From positions 36,959 to 100,958 of the forward strand of contig JAEDLK010000002.1 in assembly GCA_016295355.1 (NCBI GenBank): a stretch of 64,000 nt of DNA. The letters run 5' to 3'. The DNA is from Clostridiaceae bacterium (GTDB lineage: Bacteria > Bacillota > Clostridia > Oscillospirales > Acutalibacteraceae). The notes under the pieces were generated by a model. That model was not told where the DNA came from. It saw nothing but the letters and a program-made list of their open reading frames with translations, and made no database searches. The position numbers and the translations under genes were made by a program. Below, in pieces: positions 33,893 to 43,100 of the stretch; within the stretch, counting starts at the first letter, position 1, and each line of letters starts with the position of its first letter.

Positions 33893-33909
33893 GAAAGGAT
33901 GCCATTCAT

Positions 33910-36300
33910 ATGAAAATTGCACTGAAAACCTTAAAACGGTATGTGGATATTCCGGTTCCGGTAGAAGAAATGTGCGAACGCATGGTGTTGGCCGGCTTTG
34001 AGATTGAATCCATTGAAAATTTGAGTGACAGCATGGACCGTGTGGTGGCCGCCCGCATTTTGAAAATTGTGCCCCACGAAAACAGCGACCATTTGCAGAT
34101 TTGCAGTATGGATGTGGGACAAAGCGAGCCGGTACAAATTGTCACCGGTGCTCAGAATATTTTTGAGGGCGCCCTGGTGCCGGCTGCTTTGCATGACAGC
34201 CATCTGCCCAACGGTGTTCACATCACCAAAGGCAAGCTCCGCGGTGTGGAGTCCAACGGAATGCTTTGCTCCGGCGAAGAATTGTGTCTGACCGAGGCCG
34301 ATTATAAGGGTGCCGGTGTTCACGGCATTTTGATCTTGCACGACGATGTGCCGACCGGTACCGATATGCGAATCGTGTTAGGACTGGATGATGTGGTGAT
34401 TGATTTCAAAATCACCGCCAACCGCCCCGACTGTAACTGCATTTTAGGCGTCGCCAAGGAGATCTCGGTGGTTTTGGGCACAAAGTTTACCCGTCCGGAA
34501 CCGTCCTATCATACCGCCGGCGGCGACATTCACGATCTTATTCGGATTGATGTAGAAAACCAAGAGCTGTGCCCCCGCTACATCGGTCGCATGGTACAGA
34601 ATTTGAAAATTGCCGAATCCCCCGACTGGTTAAAGCACGCCCTGCGAACCTGCGGTATGCGGCCTATCAACAATATTGTTGATATCACCAACTTTGTCAT
34701 GCTGGAAACCGGTCAGCCCATGCACGCCTTTAACTATAACGAATTGGCCCAAAAGCACATCATTGTGCGTAACGCCCGTTCGGGAGAAAGTATCCAGACG
34801 TTGGATACCAAGTCCTATGAGTTGACACCCGAGATGTTAGTCATTGCAGACGGTGAAAAGCCGTCCTGCTTAGCCGGTATCATGGGTGGGTTGGAAAGCG
34901 AAATCACCGACACCACCACGGATTTGTTCTTGGAAGCCGCCAAATTCAAACGGGATAACATCCGTCGAACCTGTCGTTCTTTAGGTGTTCATACCGAGGC
35001 CAGCGGGCGATTTGAAAAAGGCATTGACATCAACAACACCGGCTATGCTATGGAGCGTGCCTTACAACTGATTGACGAATTGAACGCCGGTACCATTGTC
35101 GATGGCGCTATTGATTGCCACGACGTACTGCCCACCGAACGTATTCTAACCGTTTGGAGTAAATCCATTAACGATCTTTTGGGCGTTGACATTGAAGAGG
35201 AAACCATGGTCAAGATTTTGAATGCGCTCGATTTGCCGACCGTTTGCCATTTCGGCTTTTTAACCGTTCAGGTTCCCACCATTCGTGACGATATTGAAGG
35301 TCGGGCTGATTTGGCCGAGGAAATCATGCGGATTTACGGCTATGACCACATTGTCGGTACCCCGATGAGAGGTACGGTTCGCAGAGGTCGGATGTTGCCG
35401 GAACGCATCAAAACCAACAAGGTCAAGTCCACCATGGTGGCCATGGGTGCCAATGAAATCACCACCTATTCCTTTATTTCGCCCAAGGCCTGTGATTTGT
35501 TGGGCCTTGACGAGAACGATCGTCGCCGTCAAGCCGTGCGCCTGCTCAATCCGCTCGGTGATGAATACTCCACCATGCGTACCCAGTTGGTCAGCAGTAT
35601 GCTGACTGTGCTCTCCACCAACTATAACCGTAAGAATGAATCGGTTTGTTTCTTTGAATGCAGTAAACGGTTCTTGCCCGAAAGCCTTCCGTTGACCAAG
35701 GCACCGGCCGAGGTTCCGACTCTGTGCATCGGTTTGTACGGCGATGACAGCAACTTCTTCACCCTTAAGGGCCTTGTAGAGGAAGTGCTGCATGATTTCG
35801 GTGCCAACGCCTATTATCAAAAGAGCGCCGAGCCGTATTTGCATCCGGGCCGACAGGCCGAGGCCGCCCTGGGTGATGACACACTGGCCGTGTTGGGCGA
35901 GGTTCATCCCGATGTGTTGAAACGGTATGATATCGGTACAAGAGCCTTGGTAGCCGAGGTCTATCTTGACCGTTTGTTTGCGTTGGAGCAAAAGGCCCCC
36001 GTGTATCAGCCGTTGCCTAAGTTCCCGGCCGTCAGCCGTGACTTCGCTATGCTGTGTGACCGTGAATTGCCGGTGGGCGATTTGCAAAACGCCATGGCCG
36101 AGGCCGCCGGTAAGCTATGCGAGAACATCAAGCTGTTCGATGTTTACGAGGGTGATCAAATTCCAAAGGGCAAAAAGAGCGTGGCTTTCAGCGTGACCCT
36201 GCGTTCCAAAGAAGCCACCCTCACCGATGAACAGATTGAATCGGCCAGCCGTCGGATTCTTAAAAAGCTGGAGGCCTTGGGTGCCGTTCTTCGTCAATAA
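33910..36300 (+). CDS. pheT: Phenylalanyl-tRNA synthetase beta subunit
   Basis: The 796-residue editing and tRNA-binding subunit has an N-terminal OB-fold (about 40-150), a B3/B4 editing domain, B5 (AEEIMRIYGYDHI), a catalytic-like core and a C-terminal ferredoxin-fold anticodon-binding domain. Usual family length. It starts 17 bp after pheS. Confidence 0.97.
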   Translation: MKIALKTLKRYVDIPVPVEEMCERMVLAGFEIESIENLSDSMDRVVAARILKIVPHENSDHLQICSMDVGQSEPVQIVTGAQNIFEGALVPAALHDSHLPNGVHITKGKLRGVESNGMLCSGEELCLTEADYKGAGVHGILILHDDVPTGTDMRIVLGLDDVVIDFKITANRPDCNCILGVAKEISVVLGTKFTRPEPSYHTAGGDIHDLIRIDVENQELCPRYIGRMVQNLKIAESPDWLKHALRTCGMRPINNIVDITNFVMLETGQPMHAFNYNELAQKHIIVRNARSGESIQTLDTKSYELTPEMLVIADGEKPSCLAGIMGGLESEITDTTTDLFLEAAKFKRDNIRRTCRSLGVHTEASGRFEKGIDINNTGYAMERALQLIDELNAGTIVDGAIDCHDVLPTERILTVWSKSINDLLGVDIEEETMVKILNALDLPTVCHFGFLTVQVPTIRDDIEGRADLAEEIMRIYGYDHIVGTPMRGTVRRGRMLPERIKTNKVKSTMVAMGANEITTYSFISPKACDLLGLDENDRRRQAVRLLNPLGDEYSTMRTQLVSSMLTVLSTNYNRKNESVCFFECSKRFLPESLPLTKAPAEVPTLCIGLYGDDSNFFTLKGLVEEVLHDFGANAYYQKSAEPYLHPGRQAEAALGDDTLAVLGEVHPDVLKRYDIGTRALVAEVYLDRLFALEQKAPVYQPLPKFPAVSRDFAMLCDRELPVGDLQNAMAEAAGKLCENIKLFDVYEGDQIPKGKKSVAFSVTLRSKEATLTDEQIESASRRILKKLEALGAVLRQ

Positions 36301-36318
36301 ATTGTTAAAAAATAATAC

Positions 36319-36347
36319 TTGTACTTTTCACAATTATTCGGTACAAT
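36319..36347 (+). promoter_or_regulatory. Promoter of ireB
   Basis: TTGTAC, 17 bp, TACAAT, about 25 bp before ireB. Confidence 0.75.
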
Positions 36348-36375
36348 AATAGAAACGGATAGAAAGAGGTGTTGT

Positions 36376-36624
36376 ATGATGAACGATAAGACCATGGAAT
36401 TTTCCATCGGGACCGAACAGGAACAGGAAATCCGCAAGATTATCCTGATGGTGTATGAGGCACTCAAAGAAAAGGGCTACAACCCCATCAATCAAATTGT
36501 CGGGTACATTTTGTCAGAGGATCCTACCTATATTACCACCCACAACAACGCCCGTAACTTGATCCGGCGTGTTGATCGGGATACCTTACTACAGAATCTC
36601 GTCAAGTTCTATGTTGCTCCCTAA
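36376..36624 (+). CDS. ireB: IreB-family regulatory phosphoprotein (UPF0297)
   Basis: The 82-residue protein has the family pattern (KGYNPINQIVGYILSEDPTY, then HNNARNLIRRVDRD). In Enterococcus the family member is phosphorylated by the PASTA kinase IreK and modulates cephalosporin resistance. In many Firmicutes it precedes ruvX, which is not the case here. Two adjacent ATG codons; ribosome site AAAGAGGTG. Confidence 0.94.
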   Translation: MMNDKTMEFSIGTEQEQEIRKIILMVYEALKEKGYNPINQIVGYILSEDPTYITTHNNARNLIRRVDRDTLLQNLVKFYVAP

Positions 36625-36628
36625 ACCG

Positions 36629-36662
36629 AATCAGCCGCGGTTTTTCCGCGGCTGATTTTTTG
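36629..36662 (+). terminator. Terminator of ireB
   Basis: Perfect 12-bp stem AATCAGCCGCGG/CCGCGGCTGATT with a TTTTT loop and T-run. Confidence 0.95.
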
Positions 36663-36731
36663 TTTTATCAACTGTTTTCGGCACGCACAAAACGGGTAAC
36701 GGCGATGTTAAAAAACAAGGTTTCAAAAGGA

Positions 36732-36760
36732 TTGACAATTCTTTTTCGGTATGCTATCAT
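36732..36760 (+). promoter_or_regulatory. Orphan promoter-like sequence
   Basis: TTGACA, 17 bp, TATCAT, pointing into a region without an intact plus-strand gene. A 35-codon frame (36838-36945, MSPQQRKTAVLLFGLVTMSG) lies downstream but has no convincing ribosome site. It may be the head of a decayed gene. Confidence 0.5.
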
Positions 36761-36885
36761 GACCGTGTCAAATTGTTCACATAACACAGTCCCATGCCGG
36801 TCACAAGTCGGTAAACACAAACAGTATGGTTGAATCATGAGTCCTCAACAAAGAAAAACTGCCGTTTTGCTTTTTGGCTTGGTTA

Positions 36886-37296
36886 CTATGTCAGGAGGAC
36901 GATTACGACAGCATATTTTCGAAAATAAAGCGCAAAGGCTTTAACAGAACCCGATTCGATGGTAGTGACGGCCTTATGGGAAACGCCAACGGCCGTAAAC
37001 GAAAAGGCATTTCCATCCATCCGCCGTTTGGCAAACACACCGAAAGAAGCGCCTTCCACAACAAGAACAGCATCCGTCAAAGCACTTAAACAGCCGTTAC
37101 GGATCTGTACCAACGCGAAGAAACACAACCGTTCGCTCATTCTTCCACGCCGGTTTTTCCTCATACCGATTGCTTTTGCGACAATGACTTGAACAAATCC
37201 CTGTTTGACCTGCCCCGAAGGTGCAAAGAAACTACATCGAGGGTGGGATTCGTTCAGAGCATAACGGTTGGTTTCTTTTTTGAAGCCGTCAATCAA
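36886..37296 (-). pseudogene. Possible relic with DprA-like Rossmann signature
   Basis: A 136-codon open frame on the minus strand contains RNGCLSALTDAVLVVEGASFG. This resembles the 'RNR.I..LSDAVLVVEA...SG' segment of DprA/Smf DNA-processing proteins. The flanking parts do not match the family and no ribosome site is visible. I read it as decayed sequence, with low certainty. The rest of 36760-37410 shows no other gene. Confidence 0.3.
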
Positions 37297-37412
37297 GAGA
37301 CAGTGATATCAAAAAAGGACATTCTCCTGTTATTCCGTGTAATTGTGCCATTTTGCGCTCTGAATTCTTTCACATTTCCATTTCGAAAACGGCTTAAACA
37401 CACAAATTTGTA

Positions 37413-37441
37413 TTGCAAAACAGGCCGATGTAAGATATAAT
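37413..37441 (+). promoter_or_regulatory. Promoter of yhaM, upstream of the repeat
   Basis: TTGCAA, 17 bp, TATAAT. Transcription from here would include repeat copy 2 in the yhaM leader. Confidence 0.7.
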
Positions 37442-37456
37442 GACAACGGTTATGAT

Positions 37457-37670
37457 CATAATGGTTATAGATAGTCGAAATAGTGGTTAAACACACGATT
37501 TCGACACCAAATCTTCGATTTGGCAGAAAATTTTCAAAGAAAGTTTGTCGATACCATTGCCATGAATATAGAGCCAATTCAAAACAGTGCGTATTTGAAT
37601 GTGCAAAAGCCGATAAAATCGGCTTATCGAAACGCTTTTTAGCGTTTCGATATTCTATAGTCATTATAAT
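37457..37670 (+). repeat. Structured interspersed repeat, copy 2
   Basis: A 214-bp copy of the element at 133-349, same orientation as the downstream gene. Visible stems are GTCGAAA/TTTCGAC (37474-37505), CCAAATC/GATTTGG (37507-37523), ATTCAAA/TTTGAAT (37577-37600), GCCGAT/ATCGGC (37609-37623) and ATCGAAACGCT/AGCGTTTCGAT (37626-37651). The ends are imperfect inverted repeats (ATAATGGTTATAG and CTATAGTCATTAT). Confidence 0.9.
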
Positions 37671-37703
37671 AAAAAAGCCGAAAAACAAAATTTGCTTTCG
37701 GCT
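37671..37703 (-). terminator. Hairpin with minus-strand T-run next to repeat copy 2
   Basis: AGCCGAAA/TTTCGGCT stem, loop 12 bases. The A-run at 37671-37676 becomes a T-run for transcripts moving left. It also lies in the yhaM leader. Confidence 0.5.
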
Positions 37704-37737
37704 ATACGCACCCATTATCACAATACGGAGGACCGTT

Positions 37738-38709
37738 ATGAACTTTACGCCGACCGATAACAAAGGACAGGTGGAAGGCTTCTGCCTGTTAAAAAATGCC
37801 GATGTAAAAACCTCCTCAAAGGGAGATCATTATTTGGACGCCACTTTGGCCGATGCCGATGGTGAAATCAACGCTAAATTATGGAATTACACCGAAGCCA
37901 TCCACGGTGCCTTTACCGCCGGACAACTGGTCAAGGTGCGTGGCACCATTTCGGTGTACAACGGAAACGATCAGTTTCGTATTGAGCGAATCCGTCCCGT
38001 GACCGACGCCGACTGCGTCCGCACAGAGGACTTTGTCCGCTCGGCGGCTTATTCCGGCGAGCAGATGTTCAACGAGCTTTTGCGCTTGACCGGCGAATTT
38101 CAAAACCGTGAGTTAGCCTCTTTGGCAAGCGATATTCTAAAGGAACGGCGTTTAGCACTGCTCTACTGGCCGGCCGCATTCCGTCTGCATCATGCCATTC
38201 GGAGCGGACTGTTATTACACACCCTGTCGGTAGTAAGGCTTTGTGAAAACGCCTGTCAACTGTATCCGTTTTTGAACAAAGACCTTTTGTTGACCGGTGC
38301 TATGCTTCATGACATCGCCAAGATCGAAGAATTCGAGGTCAACGAAACCGGCATGGCCTCAGGCTACACCGTCAAGGGCAACCTAATCGGTCATTTGGCC
38401 GAGGGTGCCATTGTGGTTCGCACCGCCGCCCGGCGGCTCGGCCTCTCCGAGGATTTGTCCAATTTGGTGGAGCATATGTTGCTGTCCCACCACGGCGATC
38501 CCGAATTCGGTGCCGCCGTTCGTCCCATGACCATGGAAGCCGAGGTGTTAAGCGAGATGGATATGCTGGATGCCCGCATGTATGAGATGAAAGAGGCTCT
38601 CGAACCACTGCCGTCGGGCACCTTCTCCGGCAAAATTTGGTCTATGGAAAATCGAAAACTGTATCAACACGGCTTGACTGACGATTGGGGCAGTGTCCGT
38701 TTGTTTTGA
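37738..38709 (+). CDS. yhaM: YhaM-family 3'-5' exoribonuclease
   Basis: The 323-residue protein has an N-terminal OB-fold nucleic-acid-binding domain (about 10-95) followed by an HD phosphohydrolase domain with HHAIRSGLLLHTLSV and the catalytic MLHDIAKIEEF (His-Asp pair). It trims RNA or single-stranded DNA from the 3' end. The start at 37738 follows GGAGGACC. The much longer frame upstream runs through the repeat and is rejected. Confidence 0.92.
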   Translation: MNFTPTDNKGQVEGFCLLKNADVKTSSKGDHYLDATLADADGEINAKLWNYTEAIHGAFTAGQLVKVRGTISVYNGNDQFRIERIRPVTDADCVRTEDFVRSAAYSGEQMFNELLRLTGEFQNRELASLASDILKERRLALLYWPAAFRLHHAIRSGLLLHTLSVVRLCENACQLYPFLNKDLLLTGAMLHDIAKIEEFEVNETGMASGYTVKGNLIGHLAEGAIVVRTAARRLGLSEDLSNLVEHMLLSHHGDPEFGAAVRPMTMEAEVLSEMDMLDARMYEMKEALEPLPSGTFSGKIWSMENRKLYQHGLTDDWGSVRLF

Positions 38710-38742
38710 TCTTATGTTATTTTATAAAGGGAGGCATCCCTC

Positions 38743-40686
38743 ATGAAAACCATTACCATCGCCCGTTTGGGCAGCCACAAAACCGTCGTCTTTGCCGCCG
38801 ACGAGCTCAAGAAATATCTTTCCGAAATGGATAAAACCGTTTTGGTAGATGTGTTGGTCTGCCAACAGTATGACCAACACAAGAAAAACTATCTGTGGGT
38901 GGGTACCGACGAGGCCTTTGCCGACCGTTTGCCCAAGGTAAAGAACCCGACCTATGACGATTCCATCCTCTTGGATGTCACCGATTTCTGCGGTATCATC
39001 ACCGGCGGTAACATCCGCAGTGTGCTATTGGCTGTTTATCGGTTTCTAAAAGAATTGGGTGTGGCCTTTGTGCGCCCAGGGCCCGACGGTGAAGTGATTC
39101 CCCAAAAGAAACTTAACACCTGTCAGATCTCGCTGTGCGAAACGCCGTCCTACCGTCACCGCATTGTCTGTATTGAAGGCTCCACCGGCTACAGCCATGC
39201 ACAGCATGTCATCGACTGGGTGCCAAAGGCCGGCATGAACGGCTACTTTATCCAATTCTTCCTGCCATATGTCTTTTTCGAGCGCTGGTATTCTCATCCC
39301 AACAATCCTGCTTTACAAGGCGAGGAAATCACAAGAGAAGATTGTCAGCACCTCTTAAACAAGCTAACGGAAGACATCACCCTGCGTTCCTTGGTCTACG
39401 AGGCTGTGGGCCATGGCTTTACCAGTTCGGTTTTGGGGCTTGTTTCCGACGGTTGGAGCACGGTCGCAGAGGAAGATGTTGACCCTGACATGACCCAATA
39501 CATGGCCATGATTGACGGCAAACGACAGGTCTTTAAAGGATCGCCGCTCAATACAGAATTGTGCTTTTCTAACCCGACAGTCCGTTCAAAGATGGTCGAT
39601 ATCGCCGTCAATTACTGCAAAGAAAACCCCGATGTCAACCATTTGTATTTCACCTTGGCCGATGAGGGCAACAACCACTGCGAATGCGAGGACTGTCAGA
39701 AGAAACTACCGTCCGAATGGTATGTGGATATGCTCAACGAATTGGATGAGCGTTTGACCAAAGAACATATCGAAACCAAACTGGTTGTGGCTGTGTATAT
39801 GGATCTTTTGTGGGCACCTAAACAAAATAAGCTTAACAACCCCGACCGGTTCATTTTTGAATTTGCCCCTATTCAGCGGAATTTCAGAAGCTCCTTTGCC
39901 GATATGGATTTGGACAAGGAATACCCGGAGCGTCCCTTTGTGCGCAATCGCTTGAACTTTCCCGGCAATGTTGGTATGCTTCATCATATGCTTAAAAATT
40001 GGCAGGAAACCTGCCCCGGCTGTGATGCGTTCGATTTTGACTACCATCTGTGGAGCGTTCATCTCAAAGACCTCGGATACTACGGCATTTCCCGCACGAT
40101 GAGCCGTGATATTCACGTGTTGGATCAGTTAGGTCTGAATGGCTTTGTCAGTTGCCAATTACAGCGTGTGGCCTTCCCCACAAATCTGCCCATGGAAACC
40201 ATGGCGCAGACTCTCTGGAACAAGGACACCGATTTTGAAACCATGGCGCAAACCTACTTTATCAACGCCTTTGGCCCGGACGGAGCCGCGGTTAAGGATT
40301 ATCTTGAGAAGATCAGCCAACTGCTTTCGGCCGAGTATTATTATGGCGAAAAGGTTGTTGCCGACTGGACGCCACAGGACTATGTTGACCGCCTAACCCA
40401 AGGCAAAGCCTTCATCCGTTCCTTCCGGAACACCATTTTGGAACACGTCAACCGTCCGCTGTTACCGGCTCAAAAGAAATCCTATGAATACCTGCTTTTG
40501 CACAGCGAGGTAGCCGAGCGGTTTGCCGATATAGCCATTGCCAAGCGGTTGCATCAGACCGAGAGAGCCGATAAACTGGTCACCGATTGCGAGGCCTATT
40601 TAGCCTCTATAGAGGAAACCACCCATCCGGTCTTTGATTCTTGGCGTATGGGAAAGATTCTGGAGCTTTGGATGAATTACCATTAA
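38743..40686 (+). CDS. DUF4838-like protein, putative carbohydrate-active
   Basis: The 647-residue protein has no signal peptide. The N-terminal part resembles the alpha/beta domain seen ahead of family 20/67-type glycosidase barrels (AADELKKYLSEM, then VLLAVYRFLKELGVAFVRPG). The central region resembles DUF4838 (LYFTLADEGNNHCECEDCQK). That CxC..C cluster may bind metal. It is probably an intracellular glycan-processing enzyme, but activity is unproven. It is 33 bp after yhaM and 42 bp before a glycosidase-like gene, its likely partner. Confidence 0.7.
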   Translation: MKTITIARLGSHKTVVFAADELKKYLSEMDKTVLVDVLVCQQYDQHKKNYLWVGTDEAFADRLPKVKNPTYDDSILLDVTDFCGIITGGNIRSVLLAVYRFLKELGVAFVRPGPDGEVIPQKKLNTCQISLCETPSYRHRIVCIEGSTGYSHAQHVIDWVPKAGMNGYFIQFFLPYVFFERWYSHPNNPALQGEEITREDCQHLLNKLTEDITLRSLVYEAVGHGFTSSVLGLVSDGWSTVAEEDVDPDMTQYMAMIDGKRQVFKGSPLNTELCFSNPTVRSKMVDIAVNYCKENPDVNHLYFTLADEGNNHCECEDCQKKLPSEWYVDMLNELDERLTKEHIETKLVVAVYMDLLWAPKQNKLNNPDRFIFEFAPIQRNFRSSFADMDLDKEYPERPFVRNRLNFPGNVGMLHHMLKNWQETCPGCDAFDFDYHLWSVHLKDLGYYGISRTMSRDIHVLDQLGLNGFVSCQLQRVAFPTNLPMETMAQTLWNKDTDFETMAQTYFINAFGPDGAAVKDYLEKISQLLSAEYYYGEKVVADWTPQDYVDRLTQGKAFIRSFRNTILEHVNRPLLPAQKKSYEYLLLHSEVAERFADIAIAKRLHQTERADKLVTDCEAYLASIEETTHPVFDSWRMGKILELWMNYH

Positions 40687-40728
40687 ATCACATGGTCAAT
40701 CGTAATGCCACATAAGGAGAGATTTTGT

Positions 40729-42825
40729 ATGATAGCCACACCTCTATCAAACGAGCCGTATTATCCCATGTTGTTGGCCAACGGGCGTGACAGTGTCTTT
40801 GTCGATTATACCGGCAACAGCCTTACCGGCGTGAGCGGTCACACTCATTCGGTTCAACATCACGGGCTTGTCTGCGGCTGGTACAAAGCAGCTAACCGTT
40901 CTTGTGATGACCCCGATTTGCGTTGCGGCGGCCTGCGTCCGCTATGCGTCCCCGGTATGCAACCGATTCTGTTCGGTGCAGCTGCCGAACCGCAGTTTTA
41001 TGAACAACGTTTTGATCCGCAAACAGCCACCCTTGAAACGGTGCTGACCTTCTTTAAGATGATTAAGATCAAGATTGTCGACTTTTTGACCGATGACAGC
41101 CTGTTTTGTCAAACCGTCACCGTGCTTGATTGTCCTAAAGAACTTGATTTCAGTCTCGGTTTTTCCATCACGGAACCGAAAACCGGTATTGAAAACATGA
41201 GCTTTCGTGTGCCGGGAACCTTTGCTTGCCATGCAGCGGATGAGTGCCGTCATGATTTTACCTACACTGTCGGCCCGCTTACCGGACAAGGCTTTATGCT
41301 GGCCAATCAGCCGTATGACGAGTGCAAGAGCACCGTCGGCTTTTATCGGCATATAAAGACCGGCTTTAGTGTCAGCCGAATCATCAGTTGCACCGACAAC
41401 AGCGAGGCCTCAAACAGTGGGGAAATTTTAGAAGAACGGTTGAAGACAGCACAGGGCGATATGGCCACAATCAAAAAGGATCATGACGCTGCTTGGCAGG
41501 CTTATTTCAACACCATGTCGGTTAGTTTGCCCGATGAAAAAGCGCAGTATTTATATGATATCAGCCGTTATATTCTCAAGGCCTATTGTCATCCCGAAAC
41601 CGGTATGTTCAGCTTGGGAATCTCTCCCACTTTGTGGGGTGGTGGCCTGTACGATGTTTGTGATGCGTATTTGGTTCACATGGCCTTATTGCGTTGCGGC
41701 AATCTTGCGGAAGGCCGTCAGTTCATTCAGTCCTACGCCGATCATGCGCCGATCGGCCGTGCCGTGTTGCAAAAGCACGGTGTAAAAGGAACCGCCTTTG
41801 CCGGATGGGACGATTATCTTGGACGCTATCTGTACGGCGAAAACGACTTTTTCCGTTATGTTGCCCAGTACAAGCCCTGCATGACCGCCATTGCCGTGCA
41901 TGACATCTATTGGCAACACCGGTATGATCCGTCCTCGCTGACCGATGAACTGAAAAACACCGTACAGGAAATGATGGACTTCTTACTGGACGCCGTCATT
42001 CAAACCGACGGTGAAAGTGTTTGCCTGAAGCCGGTATCGGCCGGAACCGAGGCAGGCTTCCTTGTCAAGGTCGACTCTTTTAATCAAATTTGTATTTCCA
42101 CAGCACTGAAAATGGCGGCCGTCCTGTTAGAAAAACCGGAATACAAAACATTGGCAGCCGGATTAGACAAAGGCTTATCGGTCAATTACACCGATGACGG
42201 TTTACTGATGCCATTTGAAAACGCTCCCTATACCGGCGGCATTCAAGCGCTGTTTTATATCTACACCCTGCCGAATCCCATTGATATTGTCAGCGTTGAA
42301 ATTGCCAATGAACGGGGCAAAACCCCTTTTGGCACCAACAGCGAGCAAACCACTGAAGAATACCGTCACTGGCCTTGGAACGATAGCTTTTCGGTCATTT
42401 GCTATGCGCATGCCAAGCGTCAGGAAAAAGCCGTTCCTCATTTTAAGCATATGGATGCCTATTGCTCTTCCCTCGGCTCTTTGCCTGAGAAAATTCGCAT
42501 GGACGGTTATCCCATTCACTATTGGTACATTTCCTCTCATGCCTGCTATGTGTGGGCCATAAATGAGGCATTGGGCTACAGTGACCATGACGATGAAATC
42601 TGCTTGGGCTTCGGCCTTAAGGATGTGTGGAACGAATACGGCGTCCGTGATTTGTTCTTGGCTAATAACTGCACGGTCAGTTACACCGTCAAAGACGGTC
42701 GGTTAAAGACCCTTTGTATTCGTAACAACAGCCAAACCGACCGTGAAATCACCGTAAACTATCAAGATAGTCTTAAAAAGACCGTTGCCGTTCCCGCCGG
42801 AAAAGAATATCTTTGGGCAGAATAA
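40729..42825 (+). CDS. Six-hairpin glycosidase-like protein
   Basis: The 698-residue protein has an N-terminal beta-sandwich region (about 1-260) and a helical (alpha/alpha)6-type region (about 280-620, with WGGGLYDVCDAYLVHMALLRCG and YHIHYWY-like aromatic patches). A short C-terminal beta domain follows. The layout recalls GH65/GH95-class enzymes, but I cannot assign a family. There is no secretion signal. The start at 40729 follows AAGGAGAG. It pairs with the DUF4838 gene upstream. Confidence 0.65.
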   Translation: MIATPLSNEPYYPMLLANGRDSVFVDYTGNSLTGVSGHTHSVQHHGLVCGWYKAANRSCDDPDLRCGGLRPLCVPGMQPILFGAAAEPQFYEQRFDPQTATLETVLTFFKMIKIKIVDFLTDDSLFCQTVTVLDCPKELDFSLGFSITEPKTGIENMSFRVPGTFACHAADECRHDFTYTVGPLTGQGFMLANQPYDECKSTVGFYRHIKTGFSVSRIISCTDNSEASNSGEILEERLKTAQGDMATIKKDHDAAWQAYFNTMSVSLPDEKAQYLYDISRYILKAYCHPETGMFSLGISPTLWGGGLYDVCDAYLVHMALLRCGNLAEGRQFIQSYADHAPIGRAVLQKHGVKGTAFAGWDDYLGRYLYGENDFFRYVAQYKPCMTAIAVHDIYWQHRYDPSSLTDELKNTVQEMMDFLLDAVIQTDGESVCLKPVSAGTEAGFLVKVDSFNQICISTALKMAAVLLEKPEYKTLAAGLDKGLSVNYTDDGLLMPFENAPYTGGIQALFYIYTLPNPIDIVSVEIANERGKTPFGTNSEQTTEEYRHWPWNDSFSVICYAHAKRQEKAVPHFKHMDAYCSSLGSLPEKIRMDGYPIHYWYISSHACYVWAINEALGYSDHDDEICLGFGLKDVWNEYGVRDLFLANNCTVSYTVKDGRLKTLCIRNNSQTDREITVNYQDSLKKTVAVPAGKEYLWAE

Positions 42826-42899
42826 TGCATTAAAAATTTTGAAAAAATATATAGGCTGCTCCATCCTTGGACAACAAAAAAAACAAAGGAGATATCATT

Positions 42900-43100
42900 A
42901 TGAAAATCACAAAAGAAATGCTCATCGGCGATGTTTTAGACATGGATCCCGGCTGTGCCGAATACTTCTTAGCCATCGGTATGCACTGCTTGGGTTGCCC
43001 GGCCTCCCGAGGCGAATCCATTGAAGACGCCTGTGCGGTTCACAACACCGATTGCGAAGCCTTGGTAAACCAACTCAACGCCTATTTTGAGAACAAGTAA
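42900..43100 (+). CDS. DUF1858-domain small protein
   Basis: The 66-residue protein matches DUF1858: MKITKEMLIGDVLDMDPGCAE, then FLAIGMHCLGCPASRGES with the conserved HCxGC motif, also found at the N-terminus of ScdA/YtfE-type proteins. A role in redox or iron-sulfur handling is inferred. Ribosome site AAAGGAG. Its stop overlaps the trmK start (TAATG). Confidence 0.88.
   Translation: MKITKEMLIGDVLDMDPGCAEYFLAIGMHCLGCPASRGESIEDACAVHNTDCEALVNQLNAYFENK

Noticed and set aside
35260..36087. 275-codon frame antisense to pheT
   Set aside because: pheT is certain on the plus strand; the antisense frame is a composition effect of the GC-skewed codons.
37483..37737. N-terminal extension of YhaM through the repeat
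   Set aside because: The extension is repeat-derived, while a strong ribosome site and the family start are at 37738.
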